A DNA stretch of 64,000 nt from Microbacterium sp. YJN-G (GCF_015040615.1 NZ_CP060402.1:1240001-1304000), one strand, 5' to 3'. Positions 17,973 to 30,756 are shown, counted from the stretch's first letter. Translations and numbers: made by a program. Notes: a model not told the origin generated them from the letters alone.

Positions 17973-18542
17973 TCAGATCGAGTACTCGGGTGCGGCGAGC
18001 AGCGCGCGCATGTGCTCCTCGCTGCCGCGCGGGCGTGGCTTGGCGGGCACGCCGACCAGCACGCTGTCGGCGGGCGAGTCCTTCGTGACGACGGCGTTCG
18101 CGCCGATGACCGTGCGAGCGCCGATCGTCACCGGACCGAGGATCTTCGCCCCGGCTCCGACGGCGACGCCGTCCTCGAGGGTCGGATGCCGCTTGCCGGA
18201 GTCGCGGGTGCGTCCGCCCAGCGTCACGCCGTGGTAGAGCATGACGTCGTCGCCGATCTCGGCCGTCTCGCCGATTACGACGCCCATGCCGTGGTCGATG
18301 AAGAACCGTCGCCCGATGCGCGCGCCGGGGTGGATCTCGATGCCGGTCAGCCAGCGGGAGATCTGCGAGCCGGCCCGCGCGAGGAAGCGCAGGCGCCGTC
18401 GCCACAGCGCGTGCCATACCCGGTGCGCCCAGATCGCGTGCAGCCCCGGGTACAGCACAGCCACCTCGAACGCGGTGCGCGCTGCGGGATCCCGCCTGCG
18501 CGCGGCCGCGATGTCCTCACGGAGGCCGGCGACGACGCCCAT
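17973..18542 (-). CDS. cysE: Serine O-acetyltransferase
   Basis: This enzyme acetylates L-serine with acetyl-CoA to give O-acetylserine, the substrate of CysK. The 189-residue product is the short form. It has an N-terminal helical part followed by a left-handed beta helix of hexapeptide repeats, with the active-site motif [17 protein letters not shown] and the [18 protein letters not shown] loop. It lies 38 bases downstream of cysK on the same strand, so the two steps of cysteine synthesis are coexpressed and may form a cysteine synthase complex through the CysE C-terminus (...PEYSI). Confidence 0.95.
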   Translation of the reverse strand: MGVVAGLREDIAAARRRDPAARTAFEVAVLYPGLHAIWAHRVWHALWRRRLRFLARAGSQISRWLTGIEIHPGARIGRRFFIDHGMGVVIGETAEIGDDVMLYHGVTLGGRTRDSGKRHPTLEDGVAVGAGAKILGPVTIGARTVIGANAVVTKDSPADSVLVGVPAKPRPRGSEEHMRALLAAPEYSI

Positions 18543-18580
18543 GCCACTCTCCTCGTCAGACCGTGCGACTGAAGCGCGCG

Positions 18581-19528
18581 TCAGGCCTTGGGCTCGTCGC
18601 GCAGGTCCTCGAACAGGGCGGTGGAGATGTAGCGCTCACCGGTGTCGGGCACCACGACGACGATCGTCTTGCCGTTGTTCTCGGGGCGCGCGGCGACCTG
18701 CAGAGCAGCCCACACGGCGGCGCCGGCGGACATGCCCACGAGCAGGCCCTCCTTGGTGGCGAGCTCGCGCGCCGTGCGGATCGAGTCGTCGAACTCGACG
18801 GGGATGACCTCATCGAGCACGTCGCGGTCGAGCACGTCGGGGACGAAGTTCGGCCCGATGCCCTGGATCTTGTGCGGCCCGGGGTGACCCTCGGTGAGCA
18901 CGGGGGAGTCCTTCGGCTCGACGGCGATGACCTGCACGCCGGGCTTGGCGGCCTTCAGCGCCTGACCGGTGCCGGTGACGGTGCCGCCGGTGCCGATGCC
19001 GGCGACCAGGATGTCGACCTCGCCGTCGGTGTCGCGCAGGATCTCCTGCCCGGTGGTCTCACGGTGGATCCGCGGGTTGGCCTCGTTCTCGAACTGACGC
19101 ACCCAGACGGCCCCGGGGGTCTCGGCGATGATCTTCTGCAGCTCGTCGATCGAGCCGGTCATGCCCTTGGTGGGGTCGGTGAGCACGATCTCGGCGCCGA
19201 ACGCCTTCAGCAGCACGCGACGCTCCTTCGACATGGAGGCAGGCATCGCGAGGATCACGCGGTACCCGCGGGCTGCGCCCACCATCGCCAGCGCGATGCC
19301 GGTGTTGCCGCTGGTCGCCTCGACGATGGTGCCGCCGGGCTTGAGCTCGCCCGACGCCTCGGCGGCGTCGACCATGGCGATGCCGATGCGATCCTTCACG
19401 CTCGATGCCGGGTTGTAGAACTCCAGCTTCGCGAGGACCGTCGCGCCCGCGCCTTCGGTGACGCGGTTCAGCCGCACCAGCGGGGTGTTGCCGAACGCGG
19501 TGGTGATGTCGGAGTGGATGCCGGGCAT
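18581..19528 (-). CDS. cysK: O-acetylserine sulfhydrylase (cysteine synthase A)
   Basis: This PLP enzyme replaces the acetyl group of O-acetylserine with sulfide to make cysteine. The 315-residue product has the PLP lysine in [11 protein letters not shown] (residue 45), the substrate loop TSGNTG, and the phosphate-binding [13 protein letters not shown] loop. AAAGG lies 8 bases before the ATG. The cysK-cysE pair is inverted relative to prfA and prmC and interrupts a gene order that is contiguous in many actinobacteria. Confidence 0.96.
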   Translation of the reverse strand: MPGIHSDITTAFGNTPLVRLNRVTEGAGATVLAKLEFYNPASSVKDRIGIAMVDAAEASGELKPGGTIVEATSGNTGIALAMVGAARGYRVILAMPASMSKERRVLLKAFGAEIVLTDPTKGMTGSIDELQKIIAETPGAVWVRQFENEANPRIHRETTGQEILRDTDGEVDILVAGIGTGGTVTGTGQALKAAKPGVQVIAVEPKDSPVLTEGHPGPHKIQGIGPNFVPDVLDRDVLDEVIPVEFDDSIRTARELATKEGLLVGMSAGAAVWAALQVAARPENNGKTIVVVVPDTGERYISTALFEDLRDEPKA

Positions 19529-19617
19529 GGCGGACCTTTCGTCTACGGGATCAGCGAGTTCAGCCTACGGTGTGAGCCATTCGCAGCCGCCGAATATGTC
19601 CGACTGTGCCCGCACTT

Positions 19618-19623
19618 TACGCT
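19618..19623 (+). promoter_or_regulatory. -10 box of prmC
   Basis: TACGCT ends 8 bases before the ATG at 19631; no ribosome-binding site lies between. This indicates a leaderless transcript. Confidence 0.5.
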
Positions 19624-19630
19624 GGGTGTC

Positions 19631-20488
19631 ATGCCCGTGACTCTCGCCGCGCGTCTGCGCGCCATCGCACAGCAGCTCGCCGAGGCGGGTGTGCCCGACC
19701 CGCTCGTGGACGCCGAGCTGCTGCTCGGGCATGTGCTGGGGCTGCGCCGCGGCGAGCTGCAGGCCGCGGTCATCCGCGGTGATGCGCTGCCGGATGCGGA
19801 TGCCGGACGACTCGACGCGCTCGTCGCGCGCCGGGCCGCGCGCGAGCCGCTGCAGCACCTCACCGGCGTCGCCGCGTTCCGCCACCTCGAGCTGGCCGTC
19901 GGGCCCGGCGTCTTCGTGCCTCGGCCGGAGACCGAGACCGTCGTGCAGTTCGCCATCGATGCGCTCATGGAGAATCCGTCTCCGGCGCCGATCGCGATCG
20001 ATCTCGGCACGGGCAGCGGGGCGATCGCACTGGCCATGGCGACCGAGGTGCCGCACGCCAGGGTCCACGCCGTCGAGCGGTCGCCGCAGGCGCACGCCTG
20101 GGCGGCCCGCAACATCGCCGACGTGCCGAACCTCGCTCTCGTTCTCGGTGACCTGGCGACGGCCTTCGACGAGTTGCGAGGTCTCGTGGACGTCGTGATC
20201 TCCAACCCCCCGTACGTCCCTGACGACGCGGTGCCGCGCGACCCGGAGGTGCGCCTGCACGACCCCGAGCAGGCGCTGTACGGCGGGCCGGACGGGCTCG
20301 ACGTCGTCCGGGTGATCAGCCGCCGTGCCCAGGATCTGCTGCGCCCGGGCGGGCTGCTCGTGCTCGAGCACGGAGAGCAGCAGGGTCCGCCGATCAGGGA
20401 GCTGCTGCAGGAGGACGGGTGGCGTGCGGTCGCCACGCACGAGGACCTCACCCGCCGCGACCGCGCCACGACAGCGCTGCGCGGCTGA
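19631..20488 (+). CDS. prmC: Release factor glutamine methyltransferase
   Basis: PrmC methylates the glutamine of the GGQ motif in release factors, using S-adenosylmethionine. The 285-residue product has an N-terminal helical domain, VPRPETETVV, the SAM loop IDLGTGSGAIALAMA, and the catalytic NPPY at residues 192-195. The start at 19631 is chosen over upstream in-frame codons because those would run through the divergent cysK gene, and because TACGCT fits a leaderless start. Its target, prfA, is encoded nearby. Confidence 0.96.
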   Translation: MPVTLAARLRAIAQQLAEAGVPDPLVDAELLLGHVLGLRRGELQAAVIRGDALPDADAGRLDALVARRAAREPLQHLTGVAAFRHLELAVGPGVFVPRPETETVVQFAIDALMENPSPAPIAIDLGTGSGAIALAMATEVPHARVHAVERSPQAHAWAARNIADVPNLALVLGDLATAFDELRGLVDVVISNPPYVPDDAVPRDPEVRLHDPEQALYGGPDGLDVVRVISRRAQDLLRPGGLLVLEHGEQQGPPIRELLQEDGWRAVATHEDLTRRDRATTALRG

Positions 20489-20572
20489 CACCTGCTCGTC
20501 GTCCGACGGACTCCGGCCGCTCGTCGTGACCGGGCGGGCCGATCGTCGTGACGCGCTCAGAGGCGACCACCG

Positions 20573-20578
20573 TAGAAT
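20573..20578 (+). promoter_or_regulatory. -10 box of tsaC
   Basis: TAGAAT ends 10 bases before the ATG at 20588, so the transcript is leaderless or nearly so. Confidence 0.5.
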
Positions 20579-20587
20579 GGGAACGCC

Positions 20588-21331
20588 ATGTCTACTGTCT
20601 TCGACTGCCGCGACGAGGGTCAGCTCCTCGCCGGCATGCGCCACGCCCGCCAGGCCATCGCCAGGGGCGAGCTGGTCGTCCTGCCCACCGACACCGTCTA
20701 CGGTGTCGCCGCCGACGCGTTCTCGCCCGCCGCGGTGCAGCGGCTGCTGGATGCCAAGGGCAGGGGCCGTGAGATGCCGCCGCCGGTGCTCGTCGCCGGT
20801 CAGGACATGGTCGCAGCGCTCGTCGAGGAGATCCCCGTCCCCGTCCAGCAGCTCATTGACGCCTTCTGGCCGGGTGGCCTGACCATCGTCCTGCCCGCAC
20901 AGCCCTCGCTGACCTGGGATCTGGGCGAGACCAAGGGCACGGTGGCCGTGCGCATGCCCGACCGCCGGGTGGCGCTCGAGCTGCTGGCCGAGACCGGGCC
21001 GCTCGCCGTCTCCAGCGCCAACCTCACCGGCCGCGACGCGGCGGTCATCGCCTCGGACGCCCAGGAGATGCTCGGCGACAGCGTCGCGGTGTACCTCGAG
21101 GAGGGGTACAGCGAGAACGGCATCCCCTCGACGATCGTCGACGCGACCTCTCTGGTCGGCACCGCCGACGACGAGCACGCCGTGGTGCGCATCCTGCGCG
21201 AGGGCGCGGTGAGCCGCGAGCAGCTCGAGGAGGTGCTCGGCGACCTTCTGGAGCCGGCCGAGCAGCCCGGCGACGTCACCCCTGAGGACGTCGCGGTCGA
21301 CTCGGGCGGGAAACCGGTCGACGCAGAGTGA
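20588..21331 (+). CDS. tsaC: L-threonylcarbamoyladenylate synthase (Sua5/YwlC/TsaC)
   Basis: It makes threonylcarbamoyl-AMP from threonine, bicarbonate and ATP, the first step of t6A modification at position 37 of ANN-decoding tRNAs. The 247-residue product is a YrdC domain with PTDTVYGVAADAF, KGRGREMPPPVLV and SSANLTGRDA, plus a short acidic C-terminal tail in place of the full Sua5 domain. Its stop overlaps the GTG start of the next gene (GTGA), so the WecA-like transferase is translationally coupled to it. Confidence 0.94.
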   Translation: MSTVFDCRDEGQLLAGMRHARQAIARGELVVLPTDTVYGVAADAFSPAAVQRLLDAKGRGREMPPPVLVAGQDMVAALVEEIPVPVQQLIDAFWPGGLTIVLPAQPSLTWDLGETKGTVAVRMPDRRVALELLAETGPLAVSSANLTGRDAAVIASDAQEMLGDSVAVYLEEGYSENGIPSTIVDATSLVGTADDEHAVVRILREGAVSREQLEEVLGDLLEPAEQPGDVTPEDVAVDSGGKPVDAE

Positions 21332-22521
21332 AGCAGTATCTGTTCACGATCATCCTCACGGCGTCGATCACCTTCGCGCTGACGTGGGCGGTCTGGCGGC
21401 TGAGCCTGCGGTTCAAGCTCTACCCGGGCATCCGTGAGCGCGACGTGCACAAGACCCCGACGCCGCGGCTCGGGGGAGTGGCGATGTTCCTCGGCATCGC
21501 CTGCGCCATCCTCATCTCTGCGGCCAACCCGTTCTTCGAGCGGATGTGGTCCCCGCCGCAGGCGCTCTGGTCGATCCTCGCCGCGGCCCTGCTCATCGCG
21601 ATCGTCGGAGTCATCGACGACCTGTGGGATCTCGACTGGATGATCAAGCTCGCCGCGCAGTTCCTCGCGGCCGGCGTCATCACCGCGGGTGGCGGACTGC
21701 AGGTGCTCTCACTGCCGGTGGGCGACATGATCCTCGTCTCACCGTGGGTGAGCATCTCGATCACGATGGTCGCGATCGTCGTCGTCATGAACGCCGTGAA
21801 CTTCATCGACGGGCTCGACGGTCTGGTCGCCGGTGTCTGCCTGATCGCGAACGGCATCTTCTTCGTCTACTCCTACGTCCTCACGCGTGACTCCGGCGCG
21901 ACCAGCTACTTCAACCTGGCCACCTTCCTCGCCGCTGTGCTCATCGGGGCCTGCGTCGGATTCCTCCCGTTCAACTGGAGCCCGGCGAAGCTGTTCATGG
22001 GCGACTCGGGTGCGCTCGTGCTCGGACTGCTTATGGCGACGTCGGCGATCGCCGTCACCACGCAGGGCGACGTCAACGCCTTCGACCCCGAGCGCTTCGG
22101 ACGCTCGCAGCTGCTGGGTGCGTTCATCCCGATCGTGCTGCCGCTGGTGATCGTCATGCTGCCGCTGCTCGACTTCGGCCTCGCGGTCTTCCGCCGCATG
22201 CGGGCGGGCAAGTCGCCGTTCGCCCCGGATCGCAAGCACCTGCACCATCGGATGCTCGACCTGGGCCATCGCGACCGCGACGCCGTGCTCGTCTTCTACT
22301 CCTGGACGGCGATCATCTCGCTCGCCGTGCTGCTGATGTACATCGCCACGCGCCAGGACTGGCCGGGCGGGTACCTGGTCGGGATCGTCTTCGGCGTCGT
22401 GGGCATCGCCGCCTGCCTCGTGGTCACCCTGCTGCCCTCGCACGGTCGCCGGAGGCACGCCGATCTCGACGACTCGCACCCGACCGAACCCCAGCCCGCC
22501 ACGACACACCTGGAGCCCTGA
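21328..22521 (+). CDS. WecA/TagO-type undecaprenyl-phosphate sugar-phosphate transferase
   Basis: This polytopic membrane enzyme of the MraY/WecA family transfers a sugar-1-phosphate, usually GlcNAc-1-phosphate, to a polyprenyl phosphate to start a cell-wall polymer. The 397-residue product has about eleven transmembrane segments. Family motifs are KTPTPRLGGVAMF, VIDDLWDLDW, the catalytic NFIDGLDGLVAG, FMGDSGALVLGLL and the HLHHRMLDLG loop. The position between tsaC and the atp operon matches the mycobacterial rfe gene. The GTG start overlaps the tsaC stop. Confidence 0.93.
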   Translation: MKQYLFTIILTASITFALTWAVWRLSLRFKLYPGIRERDVHKTPTPRLGGVAMFLGIACAILISAANPFFERMWSPPQALWSILAAALLIAIVGVIDDLWDLDWMIKLAAQFLAAGVITAGGGLQVLSLPVGDMILVSPWVSISITMVAIVVVMNAVNFIDGLDGLVAGVCLIANGIFFVYSYVLTRDSGATSYFNLATFLAAVLIGACVGFLPFNWSPAKLFMGDSGALVLGLLMATSAIAVTTQGDVNAFDPERFGRSQLLGAFIPIVLPLVIVMLPLLDFGLAVFRRMRAGKSPFAPDRKHLHHRMLDLGHRDRDAVLVFYSWTAIISLAVLLMYIATRQDWPGGYLVGIVFGVVGIAACLVVTLLPSHGRRRHADLDDSHPTEPQPATTHLEP

Positions 22522-23030
22522 TGACCCCGAGCCCCGTATCCAGCACGCCGATCCTGCGCCGCACCCTGATCTGGTCCGCCGTCGCCGCCGCCGTGCTCGC
22601 CGTGATCGCCGCGGTCATCGGCCTGGCCACGGCCGGGACGAACGGACTGTGGAGCGGGCTGACCGGTGTCCTGCTGGCCTTCCTGTTCCTCGGGATCACC
22701 GGCGGCAGCATCCTGTTCGCCAACCGCTGGTTCGGCGACCCCCTCTACGTGCAGCTGTTCTTCGCGATCGTGCTGGGCGGCTGGCTGCTGAAGATCGGCG
22801 TCTTCGTGGTGCTGATGATCGTGCTCCGCGGGCAGCCGTGGATCGAGCCGCTGGTGTTCTTCCTCTCCCTGGTCGCGGGCATCGCGATGTCGCTGATCGT
22901 CGACGTGATCGTGCTCACCCGCATGCGCCTCCCCAACGTCAGCGACATCTCCCTGCCGACCTCGAATCCCGAGGATGACGCGGAGCAGTCGACCGGCGAC
23001 GCATTTGGTACACCAAAGCAGCCGGGATGA
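22521..23030 (+). CDS. AtpI-like membrane protein
   Basis: The 169-residue product has four hydrophobic segments (about 13-35, 42-62, 78-99, 104-125) and a polar, acidic C-terminal tail. It starts on the last base of the wecA-like gene. Placement directly ahead of atpB is typical of atpI, whose product helps assemble the c-ring or carry ions. Sequence similarity to AtpI is weak to the eye, so the name rests on topology and position. Part of the atp promoter may lie at its 3' end. Confidence 0.65.
   Translation: MTPSPVSSTPILRRTLIWSAVAAAVLAVIAAVIGLATAGTNGLWSGLTGVLLAFLFLGITGGSILFANRWFGDPLYVQLFFAIVLGGWLLKIGVFVVLMIVLRGQPWIEPLVFFLSLVAGIAMSLIVDVIVLTRMRLPNVSDISLPTSNPEDDAEQSTGDAFGTPKQPG
23004..23017. 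promoter_or_regulatory. Inverted repeat TTTGGT/ACCAAA ahead of the atp operon
   Basis: TTTGGT (23004-23009) and ACCAAA (23012-23017) form a perfect 6-bp palindromic pair around two bases. It is A/T-rich for this genome and lies 20 bases before the probable atp -10 box, so it may be a regulator site. No known regulator is assigned. Confidence 0.3.
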
Positions 23031-23033
23031 ATC

Positions 23034-23042
23034 TGATAGTGT
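23034..23042 (+). promoter_or_regulatory. Extended -10 promoter of the atp operon
   Basis: TGATAGTGT matches TGn plus TANNNT. It would give a leader of about 100 bases before atpB, containing a small CGCTCG/CGAGCG hairpin (23057-23073). The 117-base gap between the AtpI-like gene and atpB holds no other clear feature. Confidence 0.45.
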
Positions 23043-23146
23043 TTACGCGTGCCCGCCGCTCGTTTTGCGAGCGCTTGCGCCGTGATGCACACCGTCCCTC
23101 GTCGCCCCGGTCCTGACCGGTGACCCCGAAGCTGGAGCCCGCGCTG

Positions 23147-24233
<1,087 letters not shown>

Positions 24234-24260
24234 TCCGCAGCGACTTCTGAAGGAGACAGG

Positions 24261-24803
24261 ATGCTGAACGCTCTTGTCACGAACTTCGCAGTGGAGGAGC
24301 CGCAGAACCCGCTCCTCCCTGCGTGGTACGACATCGTCTGGTCGGCGCTGTGGTTCCTCATCATCCTCATCGTGGTCTGGAAGGTCGCCCTTCCGCGCCT
24401 GACCGCGATGCTCGATGAGCGCTCCGCCGCCATCGAGGGCAACATCGCCAAGGCGGATGAGGCGCAGAAGCAGGCCGAGGCCGCTCTCGACGAGTACACC
24501 CGCCAGCTCGCAGAGGCGCGCACCGAGGCGGGCACGATCCGCGACGCCGCCCGTGAGGACGGCAAGAAGATCGTCGCCGAGGCCAAGGAGTCCGCCTCCG
24601 CCGAGGCCGCGCGCATCACCGCCGCAGCTCACACGCAGATCGAGGCCGAGCGCCAGGCGGCGTTCGTCTCGCTGCGCAGTGAGGTCGGCACGCTCGCGAT
24701 CGACCTCGCCGGCGGCGTGGTGGGGGAGTCCCTCACCGATGACGCTCGTGCGACGGCCGTCGTGGACCGTTTCCTCGCCGACCTCGAGAAGGCAGCCAAG
24801 TAA
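24261..24803 (+). CDS. atpF: ATP synthase Fo subunit b
   Basis: The 180-residue stator protein has one N-terminal membrane segment (about residues 25-45, WYDIVWSALWFLIILIVVW) followed by a long charged helix rich in Ala, Glu, Lys and Arg that forms the peripheral stalk. AGGAG precedes the ATG. Its stop overlaps the atpH start by one base. Subunits b and delta are separate genes here, unlike the fused second b copy of mycobacteria. Confidence 0.96.
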   Translation: MLNALVTNFAVEEPQNPLLPAWYDIVWSALWFLIILIVVWKVALPRLTAMLDERSAAIEGNIAKADEAQKQAEAALDEYTRQLAEARTEAGTIRDAAREDGKKIVAEAKESASAEAARITAAAHTQIEAERQAAFVSLRSEVGTLAIDLAGGVVGESLTDDARATAVVDRFLADLEKAAK

Positions 24804-25591
24804 TGGGAAGCGCGACCACTCAGGCACTCGCGGCATCGACGGACGCGCTTGCCGCAGCGTCGGGCCTGACCCTCGACAGCGCGGCCGAGCTGTTCGCAGC
24901 CGCCCGCGCACTCGGGGAGTCGGCCCAGCTGAGCGGCGCGCTCGCAGATCCCGCGGCACCGGCTCAGGCACGCACCGCGCTGGTCTCGAGCGTGTTCGCC
25001 GGCGCCTCCGCGCCGGTGCGCTCGGTGCTGACCGCCGTCGCGGGCGAGCGCTGGTCGAGCGCATCCGATCTCGTCGACGGTGTCGAAGAGCTCGCGATCC
25101 GCACCGCGGCCATCGCCTCGGCGAACGACGACGTGGCGGGGGAGCTCTTCGGCTTCTCGCGCGTCGTCGCCGCGAACCCCGAGCTCGAGCTCGCCCTGGG
25201 CACCCGCCTCGGCGACTCATCGGCCAAGGCCGCTCTGGTCGAGAACGTGCTCGGCGCGTCGGCGGTCCCCGCCACCGTGCTGATCGCCGCCTCGCTGGTG
25301 CGCCAGCCGCGTGAGCGCCGCGTCCGGCAGCTCCTCAGTCGCGCCATCGGCATCGTCTCCGCGCAGGCCGGCCGTACGGTCGCGACCGTCTACACGGCCG
25401 CGCCCATCGCGGCTGCGCAGCAGACCCGTCTTCGTGACGCTCTGGCACGCCGTTACGGGGGAGAGATCTCCATCAACCAGGTGGTCGACCCCTCCATCGT
25501 CGGAGGCCTGCGCGTGCAGATCGCCGATGACGTCATCGACGGCAGCATCTCCGCCCGCCTCGCAGACCTTCGCCAGAAGCTCGCGAGCTGA
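24803..25591 (+). CDS. atpH: ATP synthase F1 subunit delta
   Basis: Delta links the peripheral stalk to the top of F1. The 262-residue product is longer than the E. coli protein (177), as in several actinobacteria, with an N-terminal helical extension before the usual helical bundle. The conserved C-terminal segment VVDPSIVGGLRVQIADDVIDGSI is intact. The ATG overlaps the atpF stop codon, so the two are translationally coupled. Confidence 0.96.
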   Translation: MGSATTQALAASTDALAAASGLTLDSAAELFAAARALGESAQLSGALADPAAPAQARTALVSSVFAGASAPVRSVLTAVAGERWSSASDLVDGVEELAIRTAAIASANDDVAGELFGFSRVVAANPELELALGTRLGDSSAKAALVENVLGASAVPATVLIAASLVRQPRERRVRQLLSRAIGIVSAQAGRTVATVYTAAPIAAAQQTRLRDALARRYGGEISINQVVDPSIVGGLRVQIADDVIDGSISARLADLRQKLAS

Positions 25592-25642
25592 CACAGACTG
25601 ACGCGGGGAACCGCGCACACCCAGACACACAAAGGGAAGACA

Positions 25643-27283
25643 ATGGCAGAACTATCGATCAGCCCCGACGTCATCCGTGACGCGCTGAAGAACTTCGCAG
25701 CCGCCTATGAGCCCACCGGCGCCGCGGCGACCGAGGTCGGCACCGTCATCGACGCGGCCGACGGCATCGCGCACGTCGAGGGGCTGCCCGGCGTCATGGC
25801 CAACGAGCTCGTCACCTTCGCCGACGGCACCAAGGGCCTCGCGCTGAACCTCGACGAGCACGAGATCGGCGTCGTCGTCCTCGGCGACTTCACCGGCATC
25901 GAGGCGGGCCAGGAAGTCACCCGCACGGGCGAGGTCCTCTCGGTCCCCGTGGGCGACGGCTACCTGGGTCGCGTCGTCGACCCGCTCGGCAACCCGATCG
26001 ACGGCCTGGGCGCCATCGCCACGGACGGCGTGCGCGAGCTCGAGCTGCAGGCACCCGGCGTCATGCAGCGCAAGTCGGTTCACGAGCCGCTGCAGACCGG
26101 CGTCAAGGCCATCGACGCCATGATCCCCGTCGGCCGCGGCCAGCGTCAGCTCATCATCGGCGACCGCCAGACCGGCAAGACCGCCCTGGCGATCGACACG
26201 ATCATCAACCAGAAGGCCAACTGGGAGTCGGGCGACGCCAACAAGCAGGTCCGCTGCATCTACGTCGCCATCGGTCAGAAGGGCTCCACCATCGCGTCCG
26301 TGAAGGGCGCGCTGGAGGAGGCGGGCGCGCTGGAGTACACCACGATCGTGGCGGCTCCCGCATCCGACCCGGCCGGCTTCAAGTATCTGGCGCCCTACAC
26401 CGGTTCGGCCATCGGCCAGCACTGGATGTACGACGGCAAGCACGTCCTGATCATCTTCGACGACCTGTCGAAGCAGGCCGAGGCCTACCGTGCCGTGTCG
26501 TTGCTGCTGCGTCGCCCGCCGGGGCGTGAGGCCTACCCGGGCGACGTGTTCTACCTGCACTCGCGTCTGCTCGAGCGCTGTGCGAAGCTCTCCGACGAGC
26601 TGGGCGCCGGCTCGATGACCGGTCTGCCGATCATCGAGACCAAGGCGAACGATGTGTCGGCGTACATCCCGACCAACGTGATCTCGATCACCGACGGCCA
26701 GATCTTCCTGCAGTCCGACCTCTTCAACGCCAACCAGCGTCCCGCGGTCGACGTGGGAATCTCGGTCTCGCGAGTCGGTGGTGACGCTCAGGTCAAGTCG
26801 ATCAAGAAGGTCTCCGGAACGCTGAAGCTCGAGCTCGCGCAGTACCGTTCGCTCGAGGCGTTCGCGATGTTCGCATCCGACCTCGACGCCGCTTCGCGTC
26901 GCCAGCTGGCACGCGGTGCGCGCCTGACCGAGCTGCTCAAGCAGCCGCAGTACTCGCCGTACCCGGTGGAGGAGCAGGTCGTCTCGATCTGGGCAGGCAC
27001 CAACGGCAAGCTCGACTCGATCGAGGTCGCGGACGTGCTGCGCTTCGAGCGCGAGCTGCTCGACTACCTGCGTCGCAACACCGGCATCCTGGACACGCTG
27101 CGCGAGACCAACGTCCTCGACGACGACACCGTCGCCGAGCTCGACAAGCAGACGGACGCGTTCATCCTGGAGTTCCAGGGCGGCAAGGGGCAGTCCATCA
27201 GCGCCCCGGGCAACGAGCAGGTCTCGGCTGCCGACGCCACCGAGGTCAGCCAGGAGAAGATCGTCAAGGGTCGTCGCGCGTAA
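25643..27283 (+). CDS. atpA: ATP synthase F1 subunit alpha
   Basis: Alpha forms the non-catalytic nucleotide sites of the F1 hexamer. The 546-residue product has the N-terminal beta barrel, the P-loop [12 protein letters not shown] (about residues 173-184), the [16 protein letters not shown] segment, and the C-terminal helical bundle. The C-terminal tail is slightly extended and polar. AAAGGGAAG precedes the ATG. Confidence 0.98.
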   Translation: MAELSISPDVIRDALKNFAAAYEPTGAAATEVGTVIDAADGIAHVEGLPGVMANELVTFADGTKGLALNLDEHEIGVVVLGDFTGIEAGQEVTRTGEVLSVPVGDGYLGRVVDPLGNPIDGLGAIATDGVRELELQAPGVMQRKSVHEPLQTGVKAIDAMIPVGRGQRQLIIGDRQTGKTALAIDTIINQKANWESGDANKQVRCIYVAIGQKGSTIASVKGALEEAGALEYTTIVAAPASDPAGFKYLAPYTGSAIGQHWMYDGKHVLIIFDDLSKQAEAYRAVSLLLRRPPGREAYPGDVFYLHSRLLERCAKLSDELGAGSMTGLPIIETKANDVSAYIPTNVISITDGQIFLQSDLFNANQRPAVDVGISVSRVGGDAQVKSIKKVSGTLKLELAQYRSLEAFAMFASDLDAASRRQLARGARLTELLKQPQYSPYPVEEQVVSIWAGTNGKLDSIEVADVLRFERELLDYLRRNTGILDTLRETNVLDDDTVAELDKQTDAFILEFQGGKGQSISAPGNEQVSAADATEVSQEKIVKGRRA

Positions 27284-27301
27284 CGCGCGGGGTACGCATC
27301 C

Positions 27302-29679
<2,378 letters not shown>

Positions 29680-29681
29680 CC

Positions 29682-29942
29682 ATGGCGCTGCATGTCAGCC
29701 TCGTCTCCGCCGACGCGGAGGTCTGGACGGGAGAGGCGTCGCTCGTCGTCGCCAAGACCGTCGAGGGCGAGATCGGCTTCATGTCCGGTCACGAGCCGGT
29801 GCTGGCCATCCTCGCCGAAGGCCAGGTCCGCATCACCCAGGCCGACGGCACCAAGGTGCTGGCCAACGCGCAGGACGGGTTCCTCTCCATGGAGGACGAC
29901 GTCCTGACCATCGTGGCCGGCAACGCCGCCCTGGTCGCCTGA
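29682..29942 (+). CDS. atpC: ATP synthase F1 subunit epsilon, short form
   Basis: Epsilon links gamma to the c-ring. The product is only 86 residues and covers the N-terminal beta sandwich (GEIGFMSGHEPVLAIL, LANAQDGFLSMEDDVLTIVAG). It stops before the two C-terminal helices that block ATP hydrolysis in other bacteria (about 120-139 residues there). A terminator follows at once, and I see no frameshifted remainder, so the short form appears genuine. The operon ends here. Confidence 0.93.
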   Translation: MALHVSLVSADAEVWTGEASLVVAKTVEGEIGFMSGHEPVLAILAEGQVRITQADGTKVLANAQDGFLSMEDDVLTIVAGNAALVA

Positions 29943-29954
29943 CACCCAACCGCT

Positions 29955-29997
29955 GACGCGCCCGGTGGGGTCCCGAGAGGGACCCGCCGGGCGCGTC
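29955..29997 (+). terminator. Terminator of the atp operon
   Basis: GACGCGCCCGG plus GGGTCCC pairs with GGGACCC plus CCGGGCGCGTC across a GAGA loop, giving a stem of about 18 bp with a single bulge, 13 bases after the atpC stop codon. Confidence 0.8.
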
Positions 29998-30015
29998 GCC
30001 GTCTGCGTGGAGCAC

Positions 30016-30756
30016 ATGAAGATCCTCCTTCCACCCTCCGAGACCAAGCGGCCGGGCGGCACCGGTGCGCCGTTGCGGCTCGATGAACTCGCGCTGCCCG
30101 CCCTGCAGCCCCAGCGCGAGCAGGTCGTCGATGCGCTCGTCGCCCTGGCAGCGGATCCGGATGCCGCGCGCCGGGTTCTCAAGCTCAGCGAGCGTCAGCT
30201 CGGCGACATCGAGAACAACCGGATGCTGCGCACCGCACCCACCATGCCGGCGGTCGACCGCTACACCGGGGTGCTCTACGACGCCCTGGGGGCGGCTGAC
30301 CTGGACGGCGCCGCACGGCGCTGGCTGGGCGGGCATGTGCTCATCCACTCGGCGCCCCTCGGCCCGGTCGGTGCGCTGGACGGCATCCCCGCCTACCGTC
30401 TGGCGGCGGGCACCTCCCTTCCCGGTCTCGCGTCGCTGCGCCGGCTCTGGGCGGAGGCGACGGCCGGCACCCTGGAGGACGAGGGATTCCTGCTCGATCT
30501 GCGCAGCGAGGCGTACGTGGCTCTGGGGCCGGTGGCGCAGTCGGGCGCCTCGGCCTACGTGCGGGTGGTGACCGGAACCGGTCGCGCACTGAACCACTTC
30601 AACAAGAAGTCGAAGGGCGAGCTCGTGCGTCTGCTGGCGCAGACCCGGCCCCGGATCAGCGGTGTGCCCTCGCTGCTGCGCTGGGCGGACGAGCACGGTG
30701 TGGTGCTGCGACACGCCGCCGAGCAGAACGAGCTCGAACTCGTCGTCGAGGGGTGA
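30016..30756 (+). CDS. yaaA: YaaA-family peroxide stress protein
   Basis: The 246-residue product is a DUF328/YaaA protein, with the N-terminal KILLPPSETK motif, a central RYTGVLYDAL and the C-terminal HFNKKSKGELVRLL. E. coli YaaA binds DNA and lowers free iron during peroxide stress; the same role here is inferred. The ATG at 30016 follows GTGGAG. An in-frame start at 29965 is rejected because it lies in the atp terminator and adds residues unlike the family. Confidence 0.88.
   Translation: MKILLPPSETKRPGGTGAPLRLDELALPALQPQREQVVDALVALAADPDAARRVLKLSERQLGDIENNRMLRTAPTMPAVDRYTGVLYDALGAADLDGAARRWLGGHVLIHSAPLGPVGALDGIPAYRLAAGTSLPGLASLRRLWAEATAGTLEDEGFLLDLRSEAYVALGPVAQSGASAYVRVVTGTGRALNHFNKKSKGELVRLLAQTRPRISGVPSLLRWADEHGVVLRHAAEQNELELVVEG

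Noticed and set aside
18563..19630. N-terminal extension of prmC to 18563
   Set aside because: It would run antisense through cysK and adds sequence unlike PrmC; the start at 19631 has a -10 box 8 bases upstream.
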